Origin: Phormidesmis sp963789215
Lineage (GTDB): Bacteria; Cyanobacteriota; Cyanobacteriia; Phormidesmidales; Phormidesmidaceae
DNA: 64,000 nt
Reading direction: 5' to 3'
Assembly: GCA_963789215.1 (NCBI GenBank)
Contig: CAWBJY010000013.1
Span: 62,001 to 126,000 of the forward strand
The notes beneath the pieces are model-generated. The model was not told the DNA's origin, ran no database searches, and was given only the letters and a program-made list of their open reading frames with translations. The position numbers were made by a program, and so were the translations under genes. How positions within the stretch are numbered: the first letter of the stretch is position 1; each line of letters begins with the position of its first letter. Shown piece after piece: positions 42,331 through 51,092 of the stretch.

Positions 42331-44019
42331 TTAACTAGCTTTGGACTTTGCCAATAGCGGCGCGGCCTTCAGCAACGTCTTGGTATAAGGATGAGCCGGA
42401 GCCGCAAAAATCTTCTCCGTCGGCCCCATTTCTACAATTTTGCCACCGTTCATCACGGCAATGCGATCGCACAAATATTTCGCCACCCAAAGATCGTGCG
42501 TAATAAATAGATAGGTCAAATCCAGCTCATCTTTAAGATCTAGCATCAGCTCCAGCACCTGAGCTTGCACACTCGCATCCAACATACTCACCGGCTCATC
42601 GCAGATCACCAGCTTCGGTTTAGTAATCAGGGCGCGGGCGATCGCTACTCTTTGCTGCTGCCCACCAGAAATATCCCCCGGATACCGGTCAATGTACTCT
42701 TCTACCGGCATCAAACCCACGCGCTCCATCATCACCTTCACCTTCTCCTTTGCCCCCGCGCGATCCGCCAATCCATGAATCAAAAGCGGATCGGCAATGC
42801 CGCGCCCGATCGTCATCATCGGATTCAAGCAGGCATGAGGATCTTGAAAGATCATTTGAATATCGCGCCGCCGCGACTGCAGCTCCGAACGCGACAAGCC
42901 CGTAAAGTCCGTCCCCTGAAAGCGAATCTCGCCTGAAGTTGGCTCTACAATGCGCAGCAGCGTGCGAGAAAGCGTGCTTTTTCCGCAGCCCGACTCTCCA
43001 ACCAACCCTAAAATTTCGCCTGGATAAAGATCCAAGCTGACCCCATCCACGGCTCGAATCGGCTCCGGTGGCGCCTGCCGCAACAGCTTGCTAATCAAAC
43101 CCTGCTCCAACGTGTAATGCTTCACAACATTCCGCAAGCTCAAGATCGGCGCTTCAGCGCTCTCATCTACCGCTGAGTTTTGCGCGCCCGCCGACTGTAG
43201 CTGATTCGCCGCCTTTAGCAGCATCTGCGTATACTCAGCCTGCGGATTATAAAAGACGGCCTGCGTTGGGCCAATCTCCACCAGCTTGCCCTCGTACATG
43301 ACGGCAATGCGATCGCAATACTCGCTCACCAACGCCAAATCGTGAGAGATCATCACCAGGCCCATATTCCGCTCAGCGCACAGCTCAGTGAGCTGATCCA
43401 AAATTTGCGCCGATACGGTCACGTCCAAACTCGTCGTCGGTTCATCCGCCACGATTAGCTTTGGGTTCAACACCAAAGCCAGCGCGATCGCCACCCGCTG
43501 CCGCATCCCGCCGCTAAACTCATGCGGGTACTGCCCCCAGCGCTCCGAAGGAATCTTTACCGTTTCTAAAGTGGCGATCGCAATCTCTTTTGCCGACCGC
43601 TTATCCAAATCAGGCCGATGCGCCAGCAGCGTCTCCACGCAGTGATCCCCAATCGTCATCAGCGGATCGAGCCGCGTCATCGGATCTTGAAACACCAGCG
43701 AAACCGCTTCCCCTCGAAACCGGCGCAGCTCATCTTGCGAAAAACCTAAAATCGAGCGGCCCTCAAACTTAGCAACGCCCTCAATTCGCGTCGCATCTGG
43801 CAACAGTCGCATCGCCGCCCGGCCCAAGGTGCTTTTCCCGCAGCCCGACTCGCCCACTAGGCCCAACCGATCGCCCGGTTTTAAAGCTAGCGAAACATCA
43901 TCCACGGCCCAAGTAGACTGCCCTGGGTAAGACACCCGAAAATTCTCGACAGCCAGCAGCGGCGCAATATCCGACGGTGGCTCGATAGGTTGATCGGGGG
44001 AAATAGGAGGATGAACCAT
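42331..44019 (-). CDS. Oligopeptide-type ABC transporter ATP-binding protein, two ATPase domains
   Basis: 562 residues: a fusion of DppD-like and DppF-like ATPases. The first domain has GESGCGKSTLGR near residue 57, LSGGMRQRVAIA-type signature (FSGGMRQRVAIALAL) near 168 and ADEPTTSLDV. The second has GESGCGKSTLSR near 340, ISGGQQQRVAIARAL near 449 and CDEPVSMLDA. Each is followed by the PhxY/TxxLLKA region typical of peptide and nickel importers. No permease or binding protein lies beside it. Confidence 0.93.
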   Translation of the reverse strand: MVHPPISPDQPIEPPSDIAPLLAVENFRVSYPGQSTWAVDDVSLALKPGDRLGLVGESGCGKSTLGRAAMRLLPDATRIEGVAKFEGRSILGFSQDELRRFRGEAVSLVFQDPMTRLDPLMTIGDHCVETLLAHRPDLDKRSAKEIAIATLETVKIPSERWGQYPHEFSGGMRQRVAIALALVLNPKLIVADEPTTSLDVTVSAQILDQLTELCAERNMGLVMISHDLALVSEYCDRIAVMYEGKLVEIGPTQAVFYNPQAEYTQMLLKAANQLQSAGAQNSAVDESAEAPILSLRNVVKHYTLEQGLISKLLRQAPPEPIRAVDGVSLDLYPGEILGLVGESGCGKSTLSRTLLRIVEPTSGEIRFQGTDFTGLSRSELQSRRRDIQMIFQDPHACLNPMMTIGRGIADPLLIHGLADRAGAKEKVKVMMERVGLMPVEEYIDRYPGDISGGQQQRVAIARALITKPKLVICDEPVSMLDASVQAQVLELMLDLKDELDLTYLFITHDLWVAKYLCDRIAVMNGGKIVEMGPTEKIFAAPAHPYTKTLLKAAPLLAKSKAS

Positions 44020-44059
44020 AGGGCGTGGGTGTAAAAATAGTGTAAAAGCCGTCTAAACC

Positions 44060-44659
44060 TTACTCATTAAATTTTCGCATCAAATAGCCCACCGCAAAGT
44101 CGCCATGCCGATGGCCCTTCAGCATATCGGCCAGCTCAAAAATCCGCGCTGCAATCTCCGGCCCCAGCTTATCGACGACGGCCATCCGCTGCCGCTCTAC
44201 TTTCTCTAATACGCGAATCCGCGCCTGCCAGTCCGGAGCAAACACCACCGGGATCTGTACGTGCAGTCCCAAAGCTTCAAGAATCTCCCATTCACCGCGA
44301 TCGCACCATAGCCCTTCGCATATGGGGCAGCGCTCTATATAAAAAGAAGACTTTCTTAGATCAATGCGCGATCGCTTCAAATACGTCCCACATTCCGGAC
44401 ACAGTCCCGCCTGCCCATCTAATAGCGCTGGCTGATAATCCGTCTCTAGCGCCAGCGGCAAAGCCTCTTCAGGCACCGCATTCAGCCCGGCATTCATCGC
44501 CTGCCACCGCTGATAGTGCGCAGACGGCAGCCAGTTTCCATCGCAGTGCCCGCAGCGATGCACGATCAAATCTTTAATCAGCTCGGTTGGGTTTAGATCT
44601 TCATTAGGTTCTTTAGGACAGTGCATAAAGGGCATCGAGGGTTCCTTGCCACAGAACAA
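44060..44659 (-). CDS. zf-TFIIB-like zinc-ribbon protein
   Basis: About 196-199 residues. The start may be 44659 or one of the ATGs near residues 9-12, which give the family-like start MHCPKE. Cysteine pairs are visible in HRCGHCDGNWLP, LCPECGTYLKR and RCPICEGLWCDRGEWEIL, the zf-TFIIB pattern (CPxC...CxxCxGxWxDxGE). It is soluble, with a helical C-terminus. The role is unknown. Confidence 0.75.
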   Translation of the reverse strand: MFCGKEPSMPFMHCPKEPNEDLNPTELIKDLIVHRCGHCDGNWLPSAHYQRWQAMNAGLNAVPEEALPLALETDYQPALLDGQAGLCPECGTYLKRSRIDLRKSSFYIERCPICEGLWCDRGEWEILEALGLHVQIPVVFAPDWQARIRVLEKVERQRMAVVDKLGPEIAARIFELADMLKGHRHGDFAVGYLMRKFNE

Positions 44660-44721
44660 GATGGCGGCTCAAGATTGCGTTCCTAGAACCCTACACCAAA
44701 CTTGCAAATTCAGCCTGCCTA

Positions 44722-44762
44722 ATCAGAATGCAAAAATCAGAACGCAAAAATCAGTCGCAAAG
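44722..44762. repeat. 14-bp tandem repeats across a stop codon
   Basis: ATCAGAATGCAAAA (44722-44735) and ATCAGAACGCAAAA (44736-44749) are followed by a partial ATCAGTCGCAAAG. The last carries the minus-strand TGA (44751-44753) of the coiled-coil gene. Confidence 0.9.
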
Positions 44763-45134
44763 ATCGCTCGCCATCGCCTCAACGAATTTCTGTAGCTGCG
44801 TCAAATTACCTTCAATTTGCGATCGCACCTTCTCAATCGTCTCCGCCTGCTTTGCCGTTCGCAGCCGCATCGCCCCAACGCCCAGCAGTTGCAGTCGCCG
44901 GTGGCCCTCTGTTTGGCAAGGCCGCAGCCGCTGCTCTATCTCAGGCGCAAGGTTGGCCTGATTCAGGCTCGTTATAATGTCCTGAAATTCGAGCTGAAGC
45001 CGAGCTATTCGCTGAGGCACGGTTTCAGCAGCATTACCTTCACTTTTAACAGCGCTACTAGAAGCGACATCTCGCTGCAAATCGCAAATGTCTTTTGAGA
45101 GCGATCGCACTGCCGTACATAGCGGTAGAACCAT
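44751..45134 (-). CDS. Small helical/coiled-coil protein
   Basis: 127 residues, helix-rich and charged (RIARLQLEFQDIITSLNQA; KQAETIEKVRSQIEGNLTQLQKFVE), no cysteine cluster and no membrane segment. I do not recognise a family. ATG start. The real-gene evidence is codon pattern, a stop placed in a tandem repeat like its neighbours, and the lack of an alternative frame. Confidence 0.6.
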   Translation of the reverse strand: MVLPLCTAVRSLSKDICDLQRDVASSSAVKSEGNAAETVPQRIARLQLEFQDIITSLNQANLAPEIEQRLRPCQTEGHRRLQLLGVGAMRLRTAKQAETIEKVRSQIEGNLTQLQKFVEAMASDLCD

Positions 45135-45175
45135 AAAGCATCTGAAAAATAAGCGTCATCTGCGCACTCACTATA

Positions 45176-45226
45176 CATTTGCGCATTCCTATCATTTGCA
45201 CACTACTATCATTTGCGCATCATGAA
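45176..45226. repeat. Three degenerate 17-bp repeats
   Basis: CATTTGCGCATTCCTAT, CATTTGCACACTACTAT and CATTTGCGCATCATGAA follow one another directly. Confidence 0.85.
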
Positions 45227-45241
45227 AGTCAGCAAGGCTAT

Positions 45242-45286
45242 AGACATTGCCAAGTAAGACATTACCAAGCAAGACATTGCTAAGTA
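45242..45286. repeat. Three 15-bp tandem repeats
   Basis: AGACATTGCCAAGTA, AGACATTACCAAGCA and AGACATTGCTAAGTA stand head to tail in the gap before rel. Confidence 0.9.
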
Positions 45287-45703
45287 GTTATACTCAGCCG
45301 TGAAACGAACACAACCCTTGAGGTCAGCGTGGTTCAGCCCGCCTGCTTAAGAAGATGTGATTAAGTGTGACAGATTTGTCTATGATGATCTCAATAAGAT
45401 ACAGCACCTACCTAAAACCGTCTTTAAGCTTTAGTTAAAAGTCTAGGCCAAAAGTTTAGGTAAAGGTCTAAATTCTATTAAAGGCAATATGTGCTGATCT
45501 CAAAAGCCTGCTTTTGTTTGACAACAAAAAAAGGGTGTTGTCGTTCTAGTTTTATTTTTATTCTAGAAAAGGTAATTTCAACTTAATCTAACTTCTTAAT
45601 TCGCCGCTCTTTCCAAGCTACCTCTTCAGAACGACTTCTAGAAACGCCGCCCGCTCCACGCACTTACGCCTGTAAACCGTCCGTTACAAAGAGACCGTCA
45701 GCC

Positions 45704-48058
45704 ATGACTGCAACAGCCCTTGCGCTTCCAGAAGATTGTTCGCTACCCGACTGGCTTTCCTCCTGTCTAATAGCGCATAGCGCTGAAGTCGAAACACCTA
45801 AAGCGATCGCAGCGATAGAAGATGCTGCAGAAAACGCTGCGCTTACCACCCGCTCAGACGACAGCGATCCCGCTAACGATTCCCCAAGCCGCGCGGCTAT
45901 CAGCAGCTCGCCCCTCACCGGAGAGCAGCTCGTTTGCCGCGCCTTCGAATTCGCCTATCAGCTACACAAAGGCCAAAAGCGGGCATCTGGCGAACCCTAC
46001 ATCGCGCATCCAGTTGCCGTCGCCGGACTGCTTCGCGGCCTTGGGGGAGACAGCGCCATGATCGCCGCAGGCTTTTTGCACGATGTGGTCGAAGACACCG
46101 AAGTCACCGCCGACGAAATAGAAGCCATCTTTGGAGCAGAAGTTCGCCACTTAGTAGAAGGCGTCACCAAGCTATCAAAGTTCAACTTCGACAGTAAAAA
46201 AGACCAGCAGGCCGAGAACTTTCGCCGCATGTTTCTGGCCATGGCCAAAGACATCCGCGTCATTGTTGTCAAGCTGGCCGATCGCTTGCACAACATGCGA
46301 ACCCTAGAGCATCTCAAGCCCGAAAAACAAAAAAGAATTGCCCGCGAAACCCTCGAAATCTTTGCCCCCTTAGCCAACCGCCTTGGAATTGGCCGCTTCA
46401 AATGGGAACTTGAAGATCTCTCTTTTAAGTATTTAAAGCCGGTCGCCTACAGCGAACTCAAAAGCCTGATCGTCGAAAAACGGGCCGACCGAGAATCCCG
46501 GCTCGAAGAAGCTAGCAAGACGCTCAAGTCAGGCATTAGTGAACTGGGCATTGAGTGCAAAGACGTGAGCAGTCGGCCCAAGCATCTCTACAGCATTTAC
46601 AGCAAGATGCAGCGGCAGCAAAAAGGCATCGATGAGATTTACGACATTGCCGCTATTCGCCTAATTGTAGATAGCAAAGACGAGTGCTATCGAGCCTTAG
46701 CCGTTGCCCACGATCTGTTCCGCCCGATCCCAGGCCGCTTCAAAGACTACATTGGCTTACCCAAGCCCAACCGCTACCAGTCTTTACACACCGTCGTTAT
46801 TGGCAATCACGGTCGCCCCATCGAAATTCAGATTCGCACCGTAGAAATGCACCACATTGCTGAATACGGAATCGCCGCCCACTGGAAGTACAAAGAATCT
46901 GGCAACAGCCACTCCACTATCAGCACTAACGAAGAAAAGTTCACCTGGCTGCGTCAACTTCTAGACTGGCAAAGCGAACTCAAAGACGCTCAAGAATATC
47001 TATCCGACGTTAAAAACAATCTCTTCGAAGAAGAAGTTTACGTCTTCACGCCCGGCGGCGACGTGGTTCCCCTAAGCCGAGGCGCAACGCCCGTAGACTT
47101 CGCCTATCGCATTCATACCGAAGTTGGCAATCACTGCGCCGGAGCCAAAATTAACGGTCGGATCTTTCCGCTCAACACCGAGCTAGAAAACGGCGACATC
47201 GTTGAAATCCTGACGCAAAAGAACGCTCACCCCAGCCTAGATTGGATCAATTTTGTCGTCAGCACCGGCGCGCGCAACCGGATTCGCCAGTGGTACAAAC
47301 ACTTCCACTATGACGAAAATCGCGATCGCGGCCACGAAATGCTCGAAAAAGTCATGGGTAAAAGCGGCCTAGACACGCTGTTAAAATCAGTCCCCGCTCA
47401 GGCCGTCGCAGAACGCTGCAATTATTCATCAGTCAGCGATTTGCTCGCTGGATTAGGCTACGGCGAAGTCACCCTAAATGCCGTCGTCAACCGGCTACAG
47501 GAAGCCTTTAAAGAAGCGCAGCCCCTAGAGCCAGCCGGGCCTGCCACCCTAGCCGACGAAATTCCGATCAAGCCGCTAACCAACAAGCAAAGCGGACACG
47601 GCCATGCTCCTATCGCCGGACTCGAAGGGCTTTTGCACTACATTGCAGGCTGCTGCCATCCCATTCCTGGAGAATCTATCATTGGCACCGTTTCCGCTGG
47701 CGGCAGAGGCATTGGCGTCCATCGCCAAACCTGTCCTAACGTAGAAAACATTCCCGGCGATCGCCTCCTCCCCCTGCAGTGGAACCAGCCCGAGACTGAA
47801 AGCCAGCAAAGCACCTATCCCATCCAGCTCAAAATCGAAGTCATCGACCGAGTAGGCGTCCTTAGAGACATTCTTACTCGCCTCTCAGATCTTAAAATCA
47901 ACGTCCACAAAGCAGGCGTTACCACCTACCCCGACTCCATTGCCGAAATCGAGCTAGGCATCGATATCCGCGACCACGAGCACCTCAACAAAACCTTCAC
48001 GCAAATCCGCAAAATGTCCGACGTGCTAGATATCAAGCGAGTCACCGCTGTAGACTAA
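45704..48058 (+). CDS. Bifunctional (p)ppGpp synthetase/hydrolase (Rel/SpoT)
   Basis: 784 residues. It makes and destroys the stringent-response alarmone (p)ppGpp. The hydrolase HD domain has AGFLHDVVEDTEV near residue 121. The synthetase domain has YNSLH-type substrate region (PNRYQSLHTVVIG near 355) and IEIQIRT. A TGS domain (VYVFTPGGDVVPLSRGATPVDFAYRIH, about 445-500) and a C-terminal ACT domain (IEVIDRVGVLRDIL, about 710-784) complete it. An unusually long N-terminal lead of about 80 residues precedes the HD domain. Start ATG. Confidence 0.95.
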   Translation: MTATALALPEDCSLPDWLSSCLIAHSAEVETPKAIAAIEDAAENAALTTRSDDSDPANDSPSRAAISSSPLTGEQLVCRAFEFAYQLHKGQKRASGEPYIAHPVAVAGLLRGLGGDSAMIAAGFLHDVVEDTEVTADEIEAIFGAEVRHLVEGVTKLSKFNFDSKKDQQAENFRRMFLAMAKDIRVIVVKLADRLHNMRTLEHLKPEKQKRIARETLEIFAPLANRLGIGRFKWELEDLSFKYLKPVAYSELKSLIVEKRADRESRLEEASKTLKSGISELGIECKDVSSRPKHLYSIYSKMQRQQKGIDEIYDIAAIRLIVDSKDECYRALAVAHDLFRPIPGRFKDYIGLPKPNRYQSLHTVVIGNHGRPIEIQIRTVEMHHIAEYGIAAHWKYKESGNSHSTISTNEEKFTWLRQLLDWQSELKDAQEYLSDVKNNLFEEEVYVFTPGGDVVPLSRGATPVDFAYRIHTEVGNHCAGAKINGRIFPLNTELENGDIVEILTQKNAHPSLDWINFVVSTGARNRIRQWYKHFHYDENRDRGHEMLEKVMGKSGLDTLLKSVPAQAVAERCNYSSVSDLLAGLGYGEVTLNAVVNRLQEAFKEAQPLEPAGPATLADEIPIKPLTNKQSGHGHAPIAGLEGLLHYIAGCCHPIPGESIIGTVSAGGRGIGVHRQTCPNVENIPGDRLLPLQWNQPETESQQSTYPIQLKIEVIDRVGVLRDILTRLSDLKINVHKAGVTTYPDSIAEIELGIDIRDHEHLNKTFTQIRKMSDVLDIKRVTAVD

Positions 48059-48081
48059 ACGCACACCGAACTCACCCTTGC

Positions 48082-49533
48082 ATGTCAAATCCTCTCTTAA
48101 CGCTGCCTTACGAGTCCGCATTAGCAAGCTTAGGGGAGGACTACTTCGACGCAGTTGAAAGCGCAAAATTTCCAAAGCACATTCTGCGCTTTCGCAATAA
48201 CCACGTGCTAAAGCAAATTGGGCTATCGCCAGATGAAGTAAGCGATCGCGACTTCACCGAAGCTTTCGGCCAATTCTTAGGCCACGATCCCTTCCTTGCC
48301 CTGCGCTACCACGGCTACCAGTTCCGCAGCTACAACCCCTTTTTAGGAGACGGACGCGGCTTCCTCTACGGCCAAGTTCGCGCCGCCAACGGTAAACTCT
48401 ACGACTTCGGCACAAAGGGATCCGGCCCCACCCCCTACTCCCGAGGCGGCGACGGACGGCTCACCCTTAAAGGCGGCATCCGCGAAGTCCTCGCCTCCGA
48501 AGCCCTTCACGCGCTAGGCGTCAACACGTCCCGCACCCTCAGCCTGATCGAAACCGGCGAAGCCCTTCAGCGTGGCGACGAACCCTCCCCCACCCGCTCA
48601 TCCGTCATGGTGCGCTTCAGCCACTCGCACATCCGCTTCGGCACCTTCGAACGGCTCAAGTACATCAAGCGGCCAGACCTGACCCAAAAACTGCTAGATC
48701 ACGTCCTTAAGATCTACTACCCGCACATCACAGCCGCATCCGAGCAAGATCGCTACGCCCAATTTTTCACCGAAATCTCAGAGCGTTTAGCCACCTTAGC
48801 CGCCCAATGGATGAGCGTTGGCTTTTGTCACGCCGTCCTCAACACCGACAACATGTCCATCACCGGAGAAAGCTTCGACTACGGCCCCTTCGCCTTCCTA
48901 GACGAATACGATCCCAAATTCACCGCCGCCTATTTCGACTACTCGGGGCTTTACTGCTATGGCAATCAACCCGGCGCTTGCTATTGGAACTTAGAAAAGC
49001 TCGCCATGGCGCTAGATGGTGTAGTTGACCTGGCCAATATGGAAGCGGGGTTAACGCAGTTTCAGCCAACTTACGCTGAGGTTTACTGCGATCGCCTTCT
49101 AAAAAAGCTCGGCTTCCCCTCAACCCTCGCAGCCAAACTCCCGCAGTCTCTCCCCCAAGACCTCATCGCCAAAACCCTCACCCTCCTAGAAGAAACCCAC
49201 GTCGGCTACCACGACTTCTTCCTCACCCTTGCCCAACAGTTCGACCCCCAGTGGCAAACAAACCTCGAACAAATTCTCTCCACCACCGCCCAAAACTCAG
49301 ATCCCGACGCCACTCATTTACTCGAAGAATGGCGTCAGATCTACCACCATGCGCTGAGCAAACTGCCAAACGATCAGATGGCAACCGTTCAAAACTGTCT
49401 GCAAAGCACAAATCCTAAAACAGTCCTACTGCGCCCAGTCATCGAATCCGTTTGGTCACCCATCGCAGAAGAAGATAACTGGCAGCCCTTTTACAACTTG
49501 CTAGAGAAGGTTCAGAATCCAATGGTGGTTTAG
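48082..49533 (+). CDS. SelO (YdiU) family protein AMPylator
   Basis: 483 residues with a pseudokinase-like fold; SelO proteins transfer AMP to other proteins. Core blocks are visible: FLGDGRGFLYGQVRAANGKLYDFGTKGSGPTPYSRGGDGRL near residue 90 (glycine loop and catalytic lysine region), IREVLASEALHALGV, and VLNTDNMSITGESFDYGPFAF near 250 (catalytic Asp and metal-binding Asn). It follows rel by 23 bases and may share its transcript. Confidence 0.92.
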   Translation: MSNPLLTLPYESALASLGEDYFDAVESAKFPKHILRFRNNHVLKQIGLSPDEVSDRDFTEAFGQFLGHDPFLALRYHGYQFRSYNPFLGDGRGFLYGQVRAANGKLYDFGTKGSGPTPYSRGGDGRLTLKGGIREVLASEALHALGVNTSRTLSLIETGEALQRGDEPSPTRSSVMVRFSHSHIRFGTFERLKYIKRPDLTQKLLDHVLKIYYPHITAASEQDRYAQFFTEISERLATLAAQWMSVGFCHAVLNTDNMSITGESFDYGPFAFLDEYDPKFTAAYFDYSGLYCYGNQPGACYWNLEKLAMALDGVVDLANMEAGLTQFQPTYAEVYCDRLLKKLGFPSTLAAKLPQSLPQDLIAKTLTLLEETHVGYHDFFLTLAQQFDPQWQTNLEQILSTTAQNSDPDATHLLEEWRQIYHHALSKLPNDQMATVQNCLQSTNPKTVLLRPVIESVWSPIAEEDNWQPFYNLLEKVQNPMVV

Positions 49534-49564
49534 GCGATCGAGCAAGCGCCGATCGTTACTTTCA

Positions 49565-51013
49565 CTAACGATGCCAAACAACCACGCCGCCCGGTTTATC
49601 GATTAAGGTAATCCCAGCCGCACTCAGCTCATCGCGAATGCGATCGGCCTCAGCGTAGTTCTTGCCTTGCTTAGCTTCAGTGCGCTGTGCAATTAAGCTG
49701 TCTATATCGGCATCGCTCAAGCCACCTTCTATTTCAGCGATCGCCTCAACCTGCGCCTCTATCCCCAACACCTGCGCCAAACTCACTAAAGTTTGCCACT
49801 GCCGCTGCAACGCCATCCCATCAGCATCCGGCTTGCCCTCATGCACAATCAAATTACCTTGCCGCTGAAGCTCCTTAGCCAAACCGAATAAAACGGCCAC
49901 AGCACCCGGCGTATTAAAGTCATCATCCATCGAAGCCTGAAACTTCCCCGCCGCTCCCGGCTCTAGATCCACTTCCGAGTCAGCCCAGGCTAGCTTCTCT
50001 CCAAACTGCGCGCCAAAATTAAGCCCTTCATTCAAAGTCGCCCAGCCATTCTTAGCCGCCTCAATCGTCTCCGGCGTAAAGTCCAGCGGCATTCGATACT
50101 GCGACTGCAACACAAACATCCGAATCGCCATCGGACTTGGGCCATCCGGCGCATCTAACAGGCCGCGAATCGTGGTGAAATTTCCCAAAGACTTGGACAT
50201 CTTCTCGCCGTCTACGTTCACCATCCCGTTGTGCATCCAGTAAGTTGCCAGCGGTTGGCCCGTCGCCGCTTCAGACTGAGCAATTTCATTTTCGTGGTGC
50301 GGAAACTGAAGGTCTGCCCCGCCCACGTGAATGTCTATGGTTTCGCCCAGGCGATCGCGCACCATCGCACTACACTCAATGTGCCAACCCGGACGCCCCG
50401 CCCCCCAAGGCGACTCCCAGCTAGGCTCATCTGGCTTAGCCGACTTCCACAGCGCAAAGTCAAACGGATCTTGCTTAATCTGCTGCTCCTTCGCCGCATC
50501 CACTCGCCCGCTCGCCCCCGCCTGCATGTCATCTAGCTTGCGCCCCGAGAGCTTTCCATACCCCTCAAACTTGCGCACCGAGTAATACACATCGCCCTCG
50601 GCCGGATAGGCATAGCCCTTCTGCTCCAGCTCATGAATCAGCCGCTTAATCCCGTCAATCGTGTGCGTTGCGTAGGTGTACTCATCTGCTTCTAGTACAT
50701 TTAGCCGCGCCATGTCTTCGAAGTAAGCCGCCGTGTATTGTTCTGCGATCGCCCCCATCGAAGACTTTTCCTTCCTTGCCCGGTTCAGAATCTTGTCATC
50801 AATATCCGTAAAGTTCTGAACATAGCGCACGTCGTACCCGCGCCAGCCAAGATAGCGCCGGATGGTATCCCAAACGATATATGAACGAGCATGACCTAGA
50901 TGGCAGTAGTCATAAACGGTCACCCCACAGCAGTACATTTTGACTTGATCCGGCGTTAGAGTCTCAAAAGCTTCCTTCTGTCGAGAAAGCGTGTTGTAAA
51001 GGGCTACGCTCAT
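49565..51013 (-). CDS. cysS: Cysteinyl-tRNA synthetase
   Basis: Class I aminoacyl-tRNA synthetase. From the ATG at 51013 it has 482 residues, the usual length; the open frame continues 65 residues upstream over the divergent GTPase gene and that part is not coding. HLGHARSYIVWD near residue 35 is the HIGH region, CCGVTVYD holds a zinc ligand, GWHIECSAM gives further ligands, and KMSKSLGN near 273 is the KMSKS loop. The protein ends in a basic helix that binds tRNA. Confidence 0.95.
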   Translation of the reverse strand: MSVALYNTLSRQKEAFETLTPDQVKMYCCGVTVYDYCHLGHARSYIVWDTIRRYLGWRGYDVRYVQNFTDIDDKILNRARKEKSSMGAIAEQYTAAYFEDMARLNVLEADEYTYATHTIDGIKRLIHELEQKGYAYPAEGDVYYSVRKFEGYGKLSGRKLDDMQAGASGRVDAAKEQQIKQDPFDFALWKSAKPDEPSWESPWGAGRPGWHIECSAMVRDRLGETIDIHVGGADLQFPHHENEIAQSEAATGQPLATYWMHNGMVNVDGEKMSKSLGNFTTIRGLLDAPDGPSPMAIRMFVLQSQYRMPLDFTPETIEAAKNGWATLNEGLNFGAQFGEKLAWADSEVDLEPGAAGKFQASMDDDFNTPGAVAVLFGLAKELQRQGNLIVHEGKPDADGMALQRQWQTLVSLAQVLGIEAQVEAIAEIEGGLSDADIDSLIAQRTEAKQGKNYAEADRIRDELSAAGITLIDKPGGVVVWHR

Positions 51014-51092
51014 AGCAGGGCGGGGTATCCGAAAATTATCATCTATCCGTTTTATAGTAGAGGGAAATGTTCGCAACCCTGCTGCAAATTCT

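Larger units (their letters stand above)
45135..45703. other. Intergenic region upstream of rel
   Basis: 569 bases with no gene seen. It contains two sets of degenerate tandem repeats (45176-45226 and 45242-45286), the run AAAAGTCTAGG/AAAAGTTTAGG/AAAGGTCTAAA near 45437, and a 7-bp inverted repeat around an A-run (GACAACA, 45520-45526; TGTTGTC, 45536-45542). A small RNA is possible but I cannot support one. Confidence 0.5.

Noticed and set aside
45135..45703. 6S-like or other structured RNA before rel
   Set aside because: I could not build a convincing conserved structure. Only repeats and one short A-loop stem are visible.
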